A stretch of DNA of 64,000 bases from Gemmatimonadaceae bacterium (GCA_040882285.1 JBBEBQ010000005.1:62001-126000); one strand, 5' to 3'. Numbered from the stretch's first letter, positions 16,921-25,953 are shown. Numbers and translations: made by a program. The notes: a model not told the origin generated them from the letters alone.

Positions 16921-18252
16921 TCACTCGTGCGCCGGCAGCGGCTCCATCGTCTTCGGATCCACCGGCACCTGCACCTCGTCGCGATACGGCGAAGTGATGA
17001 GCGTCACGCGCATCCGCGGGAACGCGTCCATGAACGCGACGTAGCACAGCCCCCACAGTCCCAGGTACCCTAGTCCGATGGCGATCTCCCAAATGCCGAA
17101 CGGCAGATTCGCCGCCGCGCCGTAGATCGACGGATAGATCTCCAGATAGCGGTGGAACCAGAGCCCGACCACCGTGCAGCTCGTGAACAGCGCCAGCGTC
17201 GGCAGGTACACCTTCGCGGCGCGGGACAGCAGGCCGAAGAACGGCAGCACGAACATCAGCGCCACGACCGCCAGCGACAGCCCTATCCACGGATCCATCA
17301 GGCGCAGGCGCATCCAATGCGTCTCCTCCGAGATGTTGCCGTACCAGATCACCAGGTACTGGGCGAACGTGATGTAGCCCCAGAACGCGGTGAAGGCGAA
17401 GCACAACTTGCCGAGATCGTGGAAATGATGCTCGGTGATCAGATCGTCTCTGCGCAGGTGCCTCCGCCACGCTATCGTCAGCAGCGTGAAGCTCGCGAGC
17501 GCCGCCACCCAGCCGCTCATGAACACCCACCAGCCGTACATCGTGCTGAAGAAGTGCGGGTCCAGCGACATGGACAAATCCCACGCCAGCACGATCCAGC
17601 CGAAGGCGAACGCGAATGCCAGGAAGACGGCGAGCTTGCCCTGGAGCGAGTGCGTCGAGTGGATCTCACGCCGCTCGTCCCGGAACCCGCGCCGCATGCG
17701 CTCGCGCAGCGACCGTGCCCAGATCGCGCCGCCTTCCGGCGAGTGCCCGACGTCCAGCCGCACCGACGTGTAGATGTACCACAGGCTCAGGCCCGTCATG
17801 ATCGCGAACACGCCGAGCACGCGCAGCGTGAAGAACAGCGTGTTGCCCAGGTAGAGCTGCTTCTCCGGCCCGGGGATCGGCTCGTGCGTCCACGGGAAGA
17901 TGTGTCCCTTCCCGAAGCTGATCAGCAGCAGCAGGATCACGAACGCGACCGGGAGCCACGCCACGTACCCCTCGAGGAAGCGGATGATGGTGCGCGACCA
18001 GCGCGCGGTCGTGATCCGCTGCACGGCGACGAACATCACGCCGGCGGAGGAGATCGTGGTGAACACCAGCCAGTTGAAGTGCATGGACTGCCAGGCGCGA
18101 TCCGGCGCGAGGAACAGCCCCACGAGAAAAGCGAGCAGACCGATCGCGGCCAGGACGATGCATGCGGTCTTGATCCACGCCGCAACCGGCTTCGAAGTGC
18201 CCGCGAGAATCTCCTCGCGCGTCAGGTGCGGGGCGTGCGTGTGCAGATTCAT
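16921..18252 (-). CDS. actF: Alternative complex III subunit ActF (quinol:cytochrome c oxidoreductase membrane subunit)
   Basis: 443 aa, about ten membrane helices (for example IVLAAIGLLAFLVGL, LAVFLAFAFAFGWIVLAWD, LPFFGLL). Homolog of the NrfD-like ActC. ActF is one of the two large integral subunits of alternative complex III, which oxidises menaquinol and passes electrons to cytochrome c or an oxidase. The ATG at 18252 overlaps the actE stop by 4 bp (ATGA). Last gene of the operon; a heptamer array begins immediately beyond it. No oxidase genes are in the window. Confidence 0.92.
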   Translation of the reverse strand: MNLHTHAPHLTREEILAGTSKPVAAWIKTACIVLAAIGLLAFLVGLFLAPDRAWQSMHFNWLVFTTISSAGVMFVAVQRITTARWSRTIIRFLEGYVAWLPVAFVILLLLISFGKGHIFPWTHEPIPGPEKQLYLGNTLFFTLRVLGVFAIMTGLSLWYIYTSVRLDVGHSPEGGAIWARSLRERMRRGFRDERREIHSTHSLQGKLAVFLAFAFAFGWIVLAWDLSMSLDPHFFSTMYGWWVFMSGWVAALASFTLLTIAWRRHLRRDDLITEHHFHDLGKLCFAFTAFWGYITFAQYLVIWYGNISEETHWMRLRLMDPWIGLSLAVVALMFVLPFFGLLSRAAKVYLPTLALFTSCTVVGLWFHRYLEIYPSIYGAAANLPFGIWEIAIGLGYLGLWGLCYVAFMDAFPRMRVTLITSPYRDEVQVPVDPKTMEPLPAHE

Positions 18253-18989
18253 GGCTGCGGCCTCGCGGGCGCAGTCGCCGGGGCGACGGGAGCGCCGGCG
18301 CGCGCGGCGGGCGAATTGAAGTACGGCGACGGTCGCGTCGGGCCGCGGTGCGTCGCTCCGGGGATCTTGTCGCCCGTCACGCCCGGAGCCGCCAGCGGCC
18401 CGACCGCGACGGCCGCTCCGCTCTGCAGCGCGCGCACGTAATTCACCACGTCCCACCGGTCCGGCTCTTCGATCCGGTTGTACGTCGGCATCAGCCCGCG
18501 CCCGTTGCGGATCATCCCGTAGATGTAGCCGTCGCTCCGCCCGCGCGTGGCGTCGCCGGTTATCGCGATGCCCGGCATCCCGTACTTGGTCACAGGGCCG
18601 TCGCCCATCCCGCGGTCGCCGTGACACACCGCGCAGTTGATCTGGAAGTACATCCGGCCGTTCGCGAGCGACGCCGCGCTGCTCGGTGTCGGATTCGTCA
18701 GCCCCGACATCGAGTCCACCGTCGTGGGCATGCCGCTGTACGAGACCTCGAATCCGCTCACGGCCATCCCCGAGATCGGCACCGATCCCTGTGGATTGCC
18801 GCGCGAGGCGGTGAGCGTGTCCGGGCTCGCCCACGGATAGATCACGGGCTGCTTCTTGAAATCGGAAAACCACTCGCACCCGCCGAGCGGAACGAGCATA
18901 AGCAGTATTGCTCGAGCCGCGAGCCTGCGACAGCGCGCGATCGCCGTGCCGGCTGAGGCGGCGTGAGCGTTCGCAAGGCCGCCGGTCAC
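18249..18989 (-). CDS. actE: Alternative complex III subunit ActE (mono-haem cytochrome c lipoprotein)
   Basis: About 246 aa. Lipobox LLMLVPLGGC precedes a mature protein with one haem site, CAVCH in FQINCAVCHGDRGMGDG, and a distal Met candidate in GRGLMPTYNR. The C-terminus is Ala/Pro-rich. The start is uncertain: GTG at 18989 is the closest candidate, and an ATG at 19028 lies inside a 54-bp tandem duplication. The signal peptide core is far from either start, which is unusual. Position between actD and actF matches other act operons. Confidence 0.82.
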   Translation of the reverse strand: MTGGLANAHAASAGTAIARCRRLAARAILLMLVPLGGCEWFSDFKKQPVIYPWASPDTLTASRGNPQGSVPISGMAVSGFEVSYSGMPTTVDSMSGLTNPTPSSAASLANGRMYFQINCAVCHGDRGMGDGPVTKYGMPGIAITGDATRGRSDGYIYGMIRNGRGLMPTYNRIEEPDRWDVVNYVRALQSGAAVAVGPLAAPGVTGDKIPGATHRGPTRPSPYFNSPAARAGAPVAPATAPARPQP

Positions 18990-19000
18990 GGCGCCGCCGC

Positions 19001-19108
19001 GAACGTCTCTAGCCGCCGATGCCGGCATGGCATCGCGCGCGGGCCATGGCGAGCGAACGTCTCTAGCCGCTGACGCCGGCATAGGCTGGCGCGCGGGCCA
19101 TGGCGAGC
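19001..19108. repeat. 54-bp tandem duplication upstream of actE
   Basis: Two adjacent units, 19001-19054 and 19055-19108, both begin GAACGTCTCTAGCCGC and end GCGCGCGGGCCATGGCGAGC. They differ at a handful of positions in the middle. The second unit runs exactly to the actD stop codon. The duplication probably pushed the actE start away from actD. Confidence 0.88.
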
Positions 19109-19608
19109 TATCGCTCACGCCGCACCTCGGTCGCGCCTTTCGCGCGCAGCAGCTCCTCGCACCGCGCGGCGTCTTCCGGATCACACTCCACCCACACGCC
19201 GAAATCCCCGTGGCTGAATCGCGCATCATAGCCCACGGTGTGAGTCACCCTGGGCAGCCGCGAGTTGATGAACAGGCCGGCTACCGTGGACAGCGCCCCG
19301 ACCAGCACCATCACCTCGAACCCGATGATCGTGTACGGCACCCACGACGCTATCGGCTTGCCGCCCACCACCAGCGGCCAGTAATCCGACACCCAGATCG
19401 CGATCCAGTAGCCGAACGTCACGCCCAGCAGACCGCCGATGAGCGTGTACTTCCGCACCGCGCTCGGGCCGGCCGAGATCACGTGCTCCAGCTCGTGCCG
19501 CGGCGTCGGCGAATACACGGTGATCGGGCCGTAGTCGCCCCGCTTCAGCTCCTCGATCGCCTCGACCGCCATGTCCAGCTCGCGGAAATGCCCGAGTACG
19601 CCGCGCAT
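19108..19608 (-). CDS. actD: Alternative complex III subunit ActD (DUF3341)
   Basis: 166 aa. N-terminal soluble segment (LDMAVEAIEELKRGDYGPIT) and two membrane helices (TLIGGLLGVTFGYWIAIWV and IIGFEVMVLVGALSTVAGLF), then a soluble C-terminus with FGVWVECDPEDAARCEELL. This is the standard DUF3341 subunit of the complex. The start shares one base with the actC stop at 19608. Confidence 0.92.
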   Translation of the reverse strand: MRGVLGHFRELDMAVEAIEELKRGDYGPITVYSPTPRHELEHVISAGPSAVRKYTLIGGLLGVTFGYWIAIWVSDYWPLVVGGKPIASWVPYTIIGFEVMVLVGALSTVAGLFINSRLPRVTHTVGYDARFSHGDFGVWVECDPEDAARCEELLRAKGATEVRRER

Positions 19609-21077
19609 TACTCGTGCTCTCCCGGCGTCTCACGCTCGAAGGCGAGATGCTGCCCGGCAGTGTCGATGCCGTGATCGTGCGGCTTCCTGAGCCGCGGCTT
19701 CACGATCTCCTTCACCTCGGCGATAGCGATCACCGGGAACTGCTTGATGAACAGCAGGAACCACATGCTGAACCAACCGAAGCTTCCCGCCAGAATCGCC
19801 ATATCGACCCACGTCACACGGTAGCCGGACCACTGCCACGGATTGTACTCGTGCGCCAGCGACGGGACCACGATCACGAACCGCTCGAACCACATCCCGA
19901 TGTTGATGAAGATCGAGAGGATGAACAGCCAGGTCGTGTTCCGCCTGAGCCTCTGCGAGAACAGCGATAGGGGCAACACCATGTTGCACGTGTACAGGAT
20001 CGCCGACGCCCACCAGTACTGGCCGAAGACGCGGTTCCAGAAATAATCCTGCTCCACCTGGAGCCCGCTGTACCACGCGATGAACCACTCGACCATGTAC
20101 GCGCAGCCGACGACCAGCGACGTGAACAGGGCAAGCTTCGCCGCCGCGTCGAGATGATTGAGCGTCACGTAGTGCTGCAGCCGGAACCACTTTCTCACCG
20201 GAATGATGATCGTGAAGACCATCCCGAGTCCCGAGAAGATCGCGCCGGCCACGAAGTACGGTGCGAAGATCGTCGTGTGCCAGCCGGGGGGCAGGCCCAT
20301 CGCGAAGTCGAAGGAGACGACGGAGTGGACCGACAGCACCAGCGGCGTCGAGAACGCCGCCAGGAAGAGATAAGCCCGCGCGAAGTGCCGCCACTCCCGG
20401 TCGCTGTTCCGCCAGCCGAGCGAGAGCACGGCGTAGATCCGGCGGCGGACCGGGTTTTTCTCCCGGTCGCGCAGCACCGCGATGTCCGGAATCAGGCCGA
20501 TGTACAGGAACGTCGTCGAGACAGTGAGGTACGTGAGGATCGCGAACACGTCCCATACCAGCGGGCTCTTGAAGTTCGGCCAGATGTAGCGCCAGTTCGG
20601 GTACGGGATCAGCCAGAAGAACTTCCACGGGCGGCCGAGGTGCAGGATCGGGAACAGTCCCGCCGTCATGACCGCGAATACGGTCATCGCTTCGGCACAG
20701 CGGTAGATCGTCGTCCTGAATCCGGCCCGGAACAGGTACAGAATCGCGGAGATCAGCGTGCCCGCGTGTCCGATACCGATCCAGAACACGAAGGTGATGA
20801 TGTACACGCCCCACATCACCGGCGGGTTGTAGCCCGCGACTCCGAGCCCCGAGTAGATCTGGTACATCCACGCCGCGATGCCGATCAGCAGGAACGTGAT
20901 GGCGGTGAACAGCCCGATGTACCAGGCCCCGGTCGGACTCAGCGTCGCCGAGATCTCGTTGTCTACCTGCTCGTAATCCCGGACCGCGGGGAGCTGCACG
21001 TCCGCCGACGCGATGTTCGGCCGGTGCAGCACCTCCAGGTCGCGCGCTTCGTCCACGGGCTTGGCTGCGGCTGCCAT
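19608..21077 (-). CDS. actC: Alternative complex III subunit ActC (NrfD-like quinol-binding membrane protein)
   Basis: 489 aa, about ten membrane helices (LFTAITFLLIGIAAWMYQIY, GHAGTLISAILYLFRAGF, MTAGLFPILHLGRPW). NrfD/PsrC family; ActC carries the quinol site near the Fe-S subunit. The ATG at 21077 is 2 bp from the actB stop. The motif IGHAGTLISAI and LHLGRPWKFFWLIPYPN match the family. Confidence 0.93.
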   Translation of the reverse strand: MAAAAKPVDEARDLEVLHRPNIASADVQLPAVRDYEQVDNEISATLSPTGAWYIGLFTAITFLLIGIAAWMYQIYSGLGVAGYNPPVMWGVYIITFVFWIGIGHAGTLISAILYLFRAGFRTTIYRCAEAMTVFAVMTAGLFPILHLGRPWKFFWLIPYPNWRYIWPNFKSPLVWDVFAILTYLTVSTTFLYIGLIPDIAVLRDREKNPVRRRIYAVLSLGWRNSDREWRHFARAYLFLAAFSTPLVLSVHSVVSFDFAMGLPPGWHTTIFAPYFVAGAIFSGLGMVFTIIIPVRKWFRLQHYVTLNHLDAAAKLALFTSLVVGCAYMVEWFIAWYSGLQVEQDYFWNRVFGQYWWASAILYTCNMVLPLSLFSQRLRRNTTWLFILSIFINIGMWFERFVIVVPSLAHEYNPWQWSGYRVTWVDMAILAGSFGWFSMWFLLFIKQFPVIAIAEVKEIVKPRLRKPHDHGIDTAGQHLAFERETPGEHE

Positions 21078-21079
21078 GG

Positions 21080-24000
21080 CTAGTGTGCCGCCTGCGGAGC
21101 CGCGCCGGCTCCGGTGGTCGCGCCGGCTGCCGCGGTCGCGGCTCCCTCGCGTGGATGATTCACTTTCTTCAGATAGACGACCGCCGTGTAGGTGTTCAGC
21201 TCCTCGAACACGTGATACGCCCGCTCGTCGTCGATCAGCTTCGTCACGGCCCACGACGAGTCCGCCGCGTCGCCGAACGTGATCGCGCGCGACGGGCACG
21301 CCTGCGCGCACGCCACCGTGAACTCGTCCGCCTGCAGCGGCCGCTTCTCGGACGACGCTCTATGCTCCGCCTCGCGGATGCGCTGGACGCAGAACGTGCA
21401 CTTCTCCATCACGCCCTTCCCGCGGACCGTGACGTCCGGATTGAGCTGCCAGTTGAGCGGCTCGGGGAACGCGTACTGCGACCGGTTCGGCTCGCCGTAG
21501 CCGAACCAGTTGAAGTAGCGGACCTTGTACGGGCAGTTGTTCGAGCAGTACCGCGTCCCGACGCAGCGGTTGTACACCTGCACGTTCAGCCCGTCCGGGG
21601 CGTGATACGTAGCGTACACCGGGCACACCGGCTCGCAGGGGGCGTTGCCGCAGTGCTGGCACAGCATCGGAATGAACCGCGTCTCGAAATCGCTCCCGCC
21701 GTCCTCTCCGCCCTCGAAGTACCGCTCCAGCCGGATCCACGCCATCTCGCGGCTGCGGACGATGTTCGCGCCGAAGCCGGTGCGATCCGGGAACACCTTC
21801 GCGTTCTGCCAGTCCCCGCCGACGGTGGGAATGTTGTTCTCCGCGTAGCACGCGGTAACGCACGCCGAGCACCCCGTGCAGCGCGCGAGGTCGATCGTCA
21901 TCGCCCAGCGACGCTTCGCCATCCCGCTCCAGTGGTCGGGATGGTACATCCCCTTGTCGTTGGAGTTGGGGTCGCCGAGGTCGCCCTGCGCGTCGTTCGC
22001 GACGGGCGCGCGCAGTCCCGGGAGGAACTCGCGGCTCGCCATCCCTTCCATCTCGGGCACGACGTGTCCGTCTTCGTGGTGCCCGCCTTCGTCCGCGCCG
22101 TGCGCATCCGCCGCGGCGGGCGCGTGCGCCTGACCGAGCGAGCCGGCTGCTACCGCGCGCGCGATTCCGCGACCGTGCTGGCGCGCCGAGCCTTCGGTGG
22201 TGACCAGCTCGTGATGCCCGCCGGCCTTCGTCACCTGCGCCTTCGTGCTGACGTACGCCAGCGCGCCGCTCGAGTCGGCGGCGGCCGCGGGGAGCAGATC
22301 GAGCGCGTTCATTCCCGCTCGCGCGTACCGGCCCGAGTGGTCCCGCCCGCGGCCGATCGCGATCGCGACCGTGTCCTCGCGCACGCCGAGATAGACGAGC
22401 GCGGGGAGCGTGAGCGATCCCGCCGCAGTCTGCACCGTCAGGAGATCGCCGTTCTCGACGCCGAGCCGCTCTGCCGCGCGCGGATGAATCTCGGCGACCG
22501 TCTGCCAGCAGATCTTGGTGACGGGATCGGGCATCTCCTGGAGCCACGGCTTGTTGGCGCCGCGCCCGTCGCCGAGGAGCGGGTGCTGGTACAGCATCAG
22601 GTACATGTCGCCGCGCGTGGACTCGATCGCCGGGCTCGCCACCGCGGTGACCGCCGCGGCGCCCGTTCCGCCCGCGATGGCTCCAGCGGTCACGCCGCTC
22701 GGCAGCGCTTCCGTGAGGCCGCGCGCTCCTCCCGGGAACCGCGAGATCAGCCAGTTGCGATAGCCCGGCTCGGGGGTCTGCGCCGCCGTGGAGGGGCTGC
22801 GGCGGGACAGCTCGAGCAGGACGTCGGCCGTCGCGCGCGTGTCGAACACCGGCTCCATCGCCGGCTGCTGGAGTCCGATCGTGCCGCGCACCGGCGCCGC
22901 GTCACCCCAGCTCTCGAGCGAGTGGTTGTCCGGCAGGATGAGATCGCACAGCTCCGTGGTCTCGTCGGGCACGCTGGAGAAGCTGACCTTGAATGGAACC
23001 TTCGCGATCGCTTCCGCGACGCGCGCCGCCTTGCCGAAGGCATGCACTGGATTGACGCCTCGCACGAACAGCAGCGGAACAGTCCCGGCGCGCATCCGCT
23101 CCACCGCCGCGCGTACAACCGCGGGAGAATCCATGCCGTCGTAAGCGGTCACTGCTTCGGCGACGTTTACGGTCGAGCCGACGTTCCCCGCGTTCAGCGC
23201 GTTCACCGCGAGCGCGAGCTGCATGGCTCCCGGTCCGCTGCCGCCGGCCAGCGCGAGGTTCGGGCGCAGTGCGGTGAAATCCTGCTGCAGGCTCGCCAGC
23301 TGTTCGGCGGGCACACCGGAGGCCGCGGCTGCCGCTGCTACCGGAATGCCTCCGGCAAGCATGCGCACGATGAAGAGCTCCTTGCCGGGCATGCACGGGA
23401 TCCACTCGTCCGCGTTGAGACCCGTGAGCGACCGGCGCGGGCCTACATAGATCAACCGCGGCGCGTTCGCCACGTCGGCACGGGCGTCGGCCCAGGCGAG
23501 CTGCTGCGAGACGCTCGGCCCCCAGCTGTCGAGGAAGTCGGCGCCGAAGGAGATCACCATTCGCGCGGCGCGGAAGTCGTACCGCGGCCAGGAGACGCCG
23601 TACGTCTGCCGGTTGGCGGCGATGGCGGCGAAGTCGCTCTGCGCGTCGAAGCTGATGTGCGGCGGCATGCCGATCGCGTTCAGCCACGCGTCCAGGAATC
23701 CGGGGAAGCTACCGCTCTCGTGCTGGTTGATGAACACCGCGGACGACGCGCGCCCGCCCGCGCGCGTCTCGCCGAGCTTCTGCGCGAGCAGCTGCAGCGC
23801 CTGCTCCCACGTCACGCGCTCGAGCGTTCCGTTGCGCCGGATCATAGGACCGCGGAAGCGGTCGGGGTTGTACAGCCCCTGCACCGCCGCCTGCCCGCGC
23901 GCGCAGATCGCGCCACGGCTGAGCGGATGCTGCGGATTCCCCTCGACCTTGATGACGCGCCCGTCGCGCGTCTCCGCCAGTACGCCGCATGCGGCCGAGC

Positions 24001-24166
24001 ACTCGCGGCACGTGGTCGCGTAATAGTTCGACACTCCCGGCACCGTCTCGTCGGGCGAGACGAGGTACGGGATGAGCCGCTCGACCTCGCCGGTGCCGCA
24101 GCCGATCGTGGCGGTAGCCGTGCCGGCGCCGAGAACCTTGAGAAAATCTCTGCGCTTTACCGACAT
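21080..24166 (-). CDS. actB: Alternative complex III subunit ActB (Mo-oxidoreductase-like/Fe-S fusion)
   Basis: 1028 aa. Tat-like N-terminus (KRRDFLKVLGAGTATATIGC). The first part, to about residue 700, is a molybdopterin-oxidoreductase-like B1 domain that in characterised complexes binds no Mo cofactor. The B2 domain has Fe-S motifs CTGCSACVTAC, CQHCGNAPCEPVC, CVGTRYCSNNCPY and CTFCVQRIREAEH...CAQACP. Four cysteines in B1 (C53, C56, C60, C88: CRECSAAC and AICARG) have the spacing of a further N-terminal Fe-S site. Second gene of the operon; a repeat-built hairpin separates it from actA. Confidence 0.95.
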   Translation of the reverse strand: MSVKRRDFLKVLGAGTATATIGCGTGEVERLIPYLVSPDETVPGVSNYYATTCRECSAACGVLAETRDGRVIKVEGNPQHPLSRGAICARGQAAVQGLYNPDRFRGPMIRRNGTLERVTWEQALQLLAQKLGETRAGGRASSAVFINQHESGSFPGFLDAWLNAIGMPPHISFDAQSDFAAIAANRQTYGVSWPRYDFRAARMVISFGADFLDSWGPSVSQQLAWADARADVANAPRLIYVGPRRSLTGLNADEWIPCMPGKELFIVRMLAGGIPVAAAAAASGVPAEQLASLQQDFTALRPNLALAGGSGPGAMQLALAVNALNAGNVGSTVNVAEAVTAYDGMDSPAVVRAAVERMRAGTVPLLFVRGVNPVHAFGKAARVAEAIAKVPFKVSFSSVPDETTELCDLILPDNHSLESWGDAAPVRGTIGLQQPAMEPVFDTRATADVLLELSRRSPSTAAQTPEPGYRNWLISRFPGGARGLTEALPSGVTAGAIAGGTGAAAVTAVASPAIESTRGDMYLMLYQHPLLGDGRGANKPWLQEMPDPVTKICWQTVAEIHPRAAERLGVENGDLLTVQTAAGSLTLPALVYLGVREDTVAIAIGRGRDHSGRYARAGMNALDLLPAAAADSSGALAYVSTKAQVTKAGGHHELVTTEGSARQHGRGIARAVAAGSLGQAHAPAAADAHGADEGGHHEDGHVVPEMEGMASREFLPGLRAPVANDAQGDLGDPNSNDKGMYHPDHWSGMAKRRWAMTIDLARCTGCSACVTACYAENNIPTVGGDWQNAKVFPDRTGFGANIVRSREMAWIRLERYFEGGEDGGSDFETRFIPMLCQHCGNAPCEPVCPVYATYHAPDGLNVQVYNRCVGTRYCSNNCPYKVRYFNWFGYGEPNRSQYAFPEPLNWQLNPDVTVRGKGVMEKCTFCVQRIREAEHRASSEKRPLQADEFTVACAQACPSRAITFGDAADSSWAVTKLIDDERAYHVFEELNTYTAVVYLKKVNHPREGAATAAAGATTGAGAAPQAAH

Positions 24167-24171
24167 ACGGC

Positions 24172-24258
24172 GCTATTAGCTCTTGGCTGTTGGCTATTAG
24201 CTCGAAGCGATTGTCCGTTGGTAGTTAGCCAACAGCCAATAGCCAATAGCCAATAGCT
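24172..24258. repeat. Hairpin built of GGCTATT-type heptamers, inside the act operon
   Basis: The left arm (24172-24204) has GCTATTAGCTCTTGGCTG and related words. The right arm (24225-24258) has AACAGCCAATAGCCAATAGC and repeats of AGCCAAT. The arms pair over about 30 bp with several mismatches around a 20-nt loop. It sits between the actA stop (24264) and the actB start (24166). Confidence 0.88.
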
Positions 24259-24263
24259 CTCTT

Positions 24264-24797
24264 TCAGTGGTGGCATGTCGAGCAATCGTATCTCGCCCTG
24301 AAGGGCGGATTGGATTTTCCGATGTGACAGCTCACGCACCACCCCATGCCCAGCGACTGCGTCTGGGACACCTGCGCCATGTTCTGCACGTTGCCGTGAC
24401 ATGTCTGACAGGAAACGCCGGCGCCCACGTGCCGCATGTGGGGAAACTTCACGTACTCCGGCAGCTTGTGGATGCGGACCCATGGCACCGGCTGCTGCCT
24501 CGTCCAATAGCCGGCGAGCTTCTGGATCTCCGGCTTGGCCGCGCCTGCCACCGTGTGACAGCCCATGCACGTGCTCATCGCCGGCATGCCGGGATCGGGC
24601 GATTTGTTCGCGGCGAAGTGGCAATACAGGCAGTTCATCTTCAGCGTCTGGACGTGGATCGGGTGCGGAAACCGGACCGGTTGCGTCGGGCTGTTGCCCG
24701 TGCGGGACGAGGCGCCGCTGTATGCGGATACGATCGCCGCCAGGGTGGCGAGCGCAAAGAAAGCCGGCACTGCTGCCCACTGACGCCGCAGTTTCAT
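24264..24797 (-). CDS. actA: Alternative complex III subunit ActA (pentahaem cytochrome c)
   Basis: 177 aa. An N-terminal membrane anchor (WAAVPAFFALATLAAIVSAY) is followed by five haem sites: CLYCH, CMGCH, CQTCH, CVSCH and CSTCH at the very C-terminus (DCSTCHH). The ATG at 24797 is chosen because it places the anchor at residues 7-27; an earlier start at 24887 would run into trmJ. First act gene; it begins 43 bp after the trmJ stop. ActA is one of the electron carriers of the complex. Confidence 0.92.
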   Translation of the reverse strand: MKLRRQWAAVPAFFALATLAAIVSAYSGASSRTGNSPTQPVRFPHPIHVQTLKMNCLYCHFAANKSPDPGMPAMSTCMGCHTVAGAAKPEIQKLAGYWTRQQPVPWVRIHKLPEYVKFPHMRHVGAGVSCQTCHGNVQNMAQVSQTQSLGMGWCVSCHIGKSNPPFRARYDCSTCHH

Positions 24798-24840
24798 CAA
24801 TACTCGAGAGAGTGCATTTGGGGAGGCCTTGTGAAGTTTT

Positions 24841-25605
24841 TCACAAGGAGTCGGAATGAAGATTAGTCTGACTCTCGGCTCGCGCAAGCGCCCTCAGCAC
24901 CTCGATCGCCATCGCGCGCAGCAAGTCCAGCTCGCGCGCATCCGGCGCGGCGCGGAAGACCAGCGTACGGACGGACCGCATGATGTGCTCGTGGTTTCTC
25001 GTCTTGAAGAAGTCGATCGCTTCGAGCGCCTTCTCCGCGTCGGCAAACATCAATTCGTAGTGCCCTGCCGTCGGTGGCGGGGCCTGCTTCCTCGGAGGCG
25101 GCAGCTCCCGCGTCGAGTCCGACGCGCGCAGATGCAGCTCGTACGCCGCGAGGAGCACCGCCTGTGCCAGATTGAGGGACGCGTGCCCGGTGGTCGGTAT
25201 CGTCACGACGACGTGGCACATGTCCAGCGCTTCATTCGGGAGACCGTGATCCTCACGGCCGAACAGCAGCGCCACCGGACCGTCCCGCTCGAGCAGCTCG
25301 CGAGCCGCTTCCTTGGGCGTGGTTATCCGCCATTTCGCGGCCCGCCTGCGCGCCGAAAAGCCGGCGACGGCGACGCAATCGGCGACTGCCTCCTCAAGCG
25401 TGGGGAAATGCTCGATGGCGCCGAGAATGTCCGCGGTGTCGTGGGCGATACCCTCGAGCCGCCACGGATCGTATTCCACGGGCCGCACCAGCCGCAGCCT
25501 GGCGAGCCCCATGTTCTTCATCGCGCGCACGGCGGCGGCGATGTTGACCGGGTCCTGCGGCTCGTACAGGACGACGCGGATCGCGTCGAGCGCGGACCCG
25601 GTCAC
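24841..25605 (-). CDS. TrmJ-type SPOUT tRNA methyltransferase (TrmH family)
   Basis: 254 aa. SPOUT signature: VVLYEPQDPVNIAAAVRAMK, LLFGREDHGLPNEALDMC, and IPTTGHASLNLAQAVLLAAY (SAM knot). The N-terminal two-thirds match TrmJ, which methylates the 2'-O of tRNA position 32; the C-terminal extension (HIMRSVRTLVFRAAPDARE) is TrmJ-like. Starts with GTG at 25605; no ATG in frame nearby. The gene lies 18 bp after the small membrane protein on the same strand. Confidence 0.85.
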   Translation of the reverse strand: MTGSALDAIRVVLYEPQDPVNIAAAVRAMKNMGLARLRLVRPVEYDPWRLEGIAHDTADILGAIEHFPTLEEAVADCVAVAGFSARRRAAKWRITTPKEAARELLERDGPVALLFGREDHGLPNEALDMCHVVVTIPTTGHASLNLAQAVLLAAYELHLRASDSTRELPPPRKQAPPPTAGHYELMFADAEKALEAIDFFKTRNHEHIMRSVRTLVFRAAPDARELDLLRAMAIEVLRALARAESQTNLHSDSL

Positions 25606-25623
25606 TGCTTCATCAGCTGCGGA

Positions 25624-25776
25624 TCAGGGGATCGGCTTCCGCCCCGTGATGATGCGGTACAGCACGACGATGATGGCGATGACGAGGAGGATGTGAATGA
25701 GACTGCCTCCAACCGGCATCACGAACGCGCCCAGCAACCAGAGAATGAAGATGATTACGGCGATCGTCCACAGCAT
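25624..25776 (-). CDS. Small two-helix membrane protein (lmo0937/DUF5670-like)
   Basis: 50 aa: MLWTIAVIIFILWLLGAF, a short turn with MPVGGSLIHI, a second helix LLVIAIIVVLYRII, and a basic tail TGRKPIP. AGGAG lies 8 nt before the ATG at 25776. The pattern matches small two-helix proteins of the lmo0937 type, commonly annotated next to stress genes. Too short for many gene finders. Confidence 0.85.
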   Translation of the reverse strand: MLWTIAVIIFILWLLGAFVMPVGGSLIHILLVIAIIVVLYRIITGRKPIP

Positions 25777-25857
25777 GACCGAGCTCCTCTAAGAGAGTGA
25801 GTACTGCCCGCCAGCAACAGCGCGTACCGCACCGGCAACAGTCGTACCGTTACAGCT

Positions 25858-25949
25858 GTGACTAGTGACTAGTGACTAGTGGCTAGTGACTAGTGGCTAG
25901 TCAACTGAAAACCGCGGTTCCTAGTCACTAGTCACTAGCCACTAGTCAC
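25858..25949. repeat. Hairpin built of GTGACTA heptamers
   Basis: The left arm (25858-25900) is tandem GTGACTA with two GGCTAG variants; the right arm (25921-25949) is CTAGTCA-type with one CTAGCC. The last 29 nt of the left arm pair with the whole right arm at 28 of 29 positions, the remaining one being a G-T wobble. The 20-nt loop holds the palindrome AACCGCGGTT. Confidence 0.92.
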
Positions 25950-25953
25950 CGTT

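Noticed and set aside
21083-24256. Very long open frame on the + strand opposite actB
   Set aside because: It is a GC-rich antisense shadow with His/Arg/Ala-biased composition and no family motif; actB on the other strand is certain.
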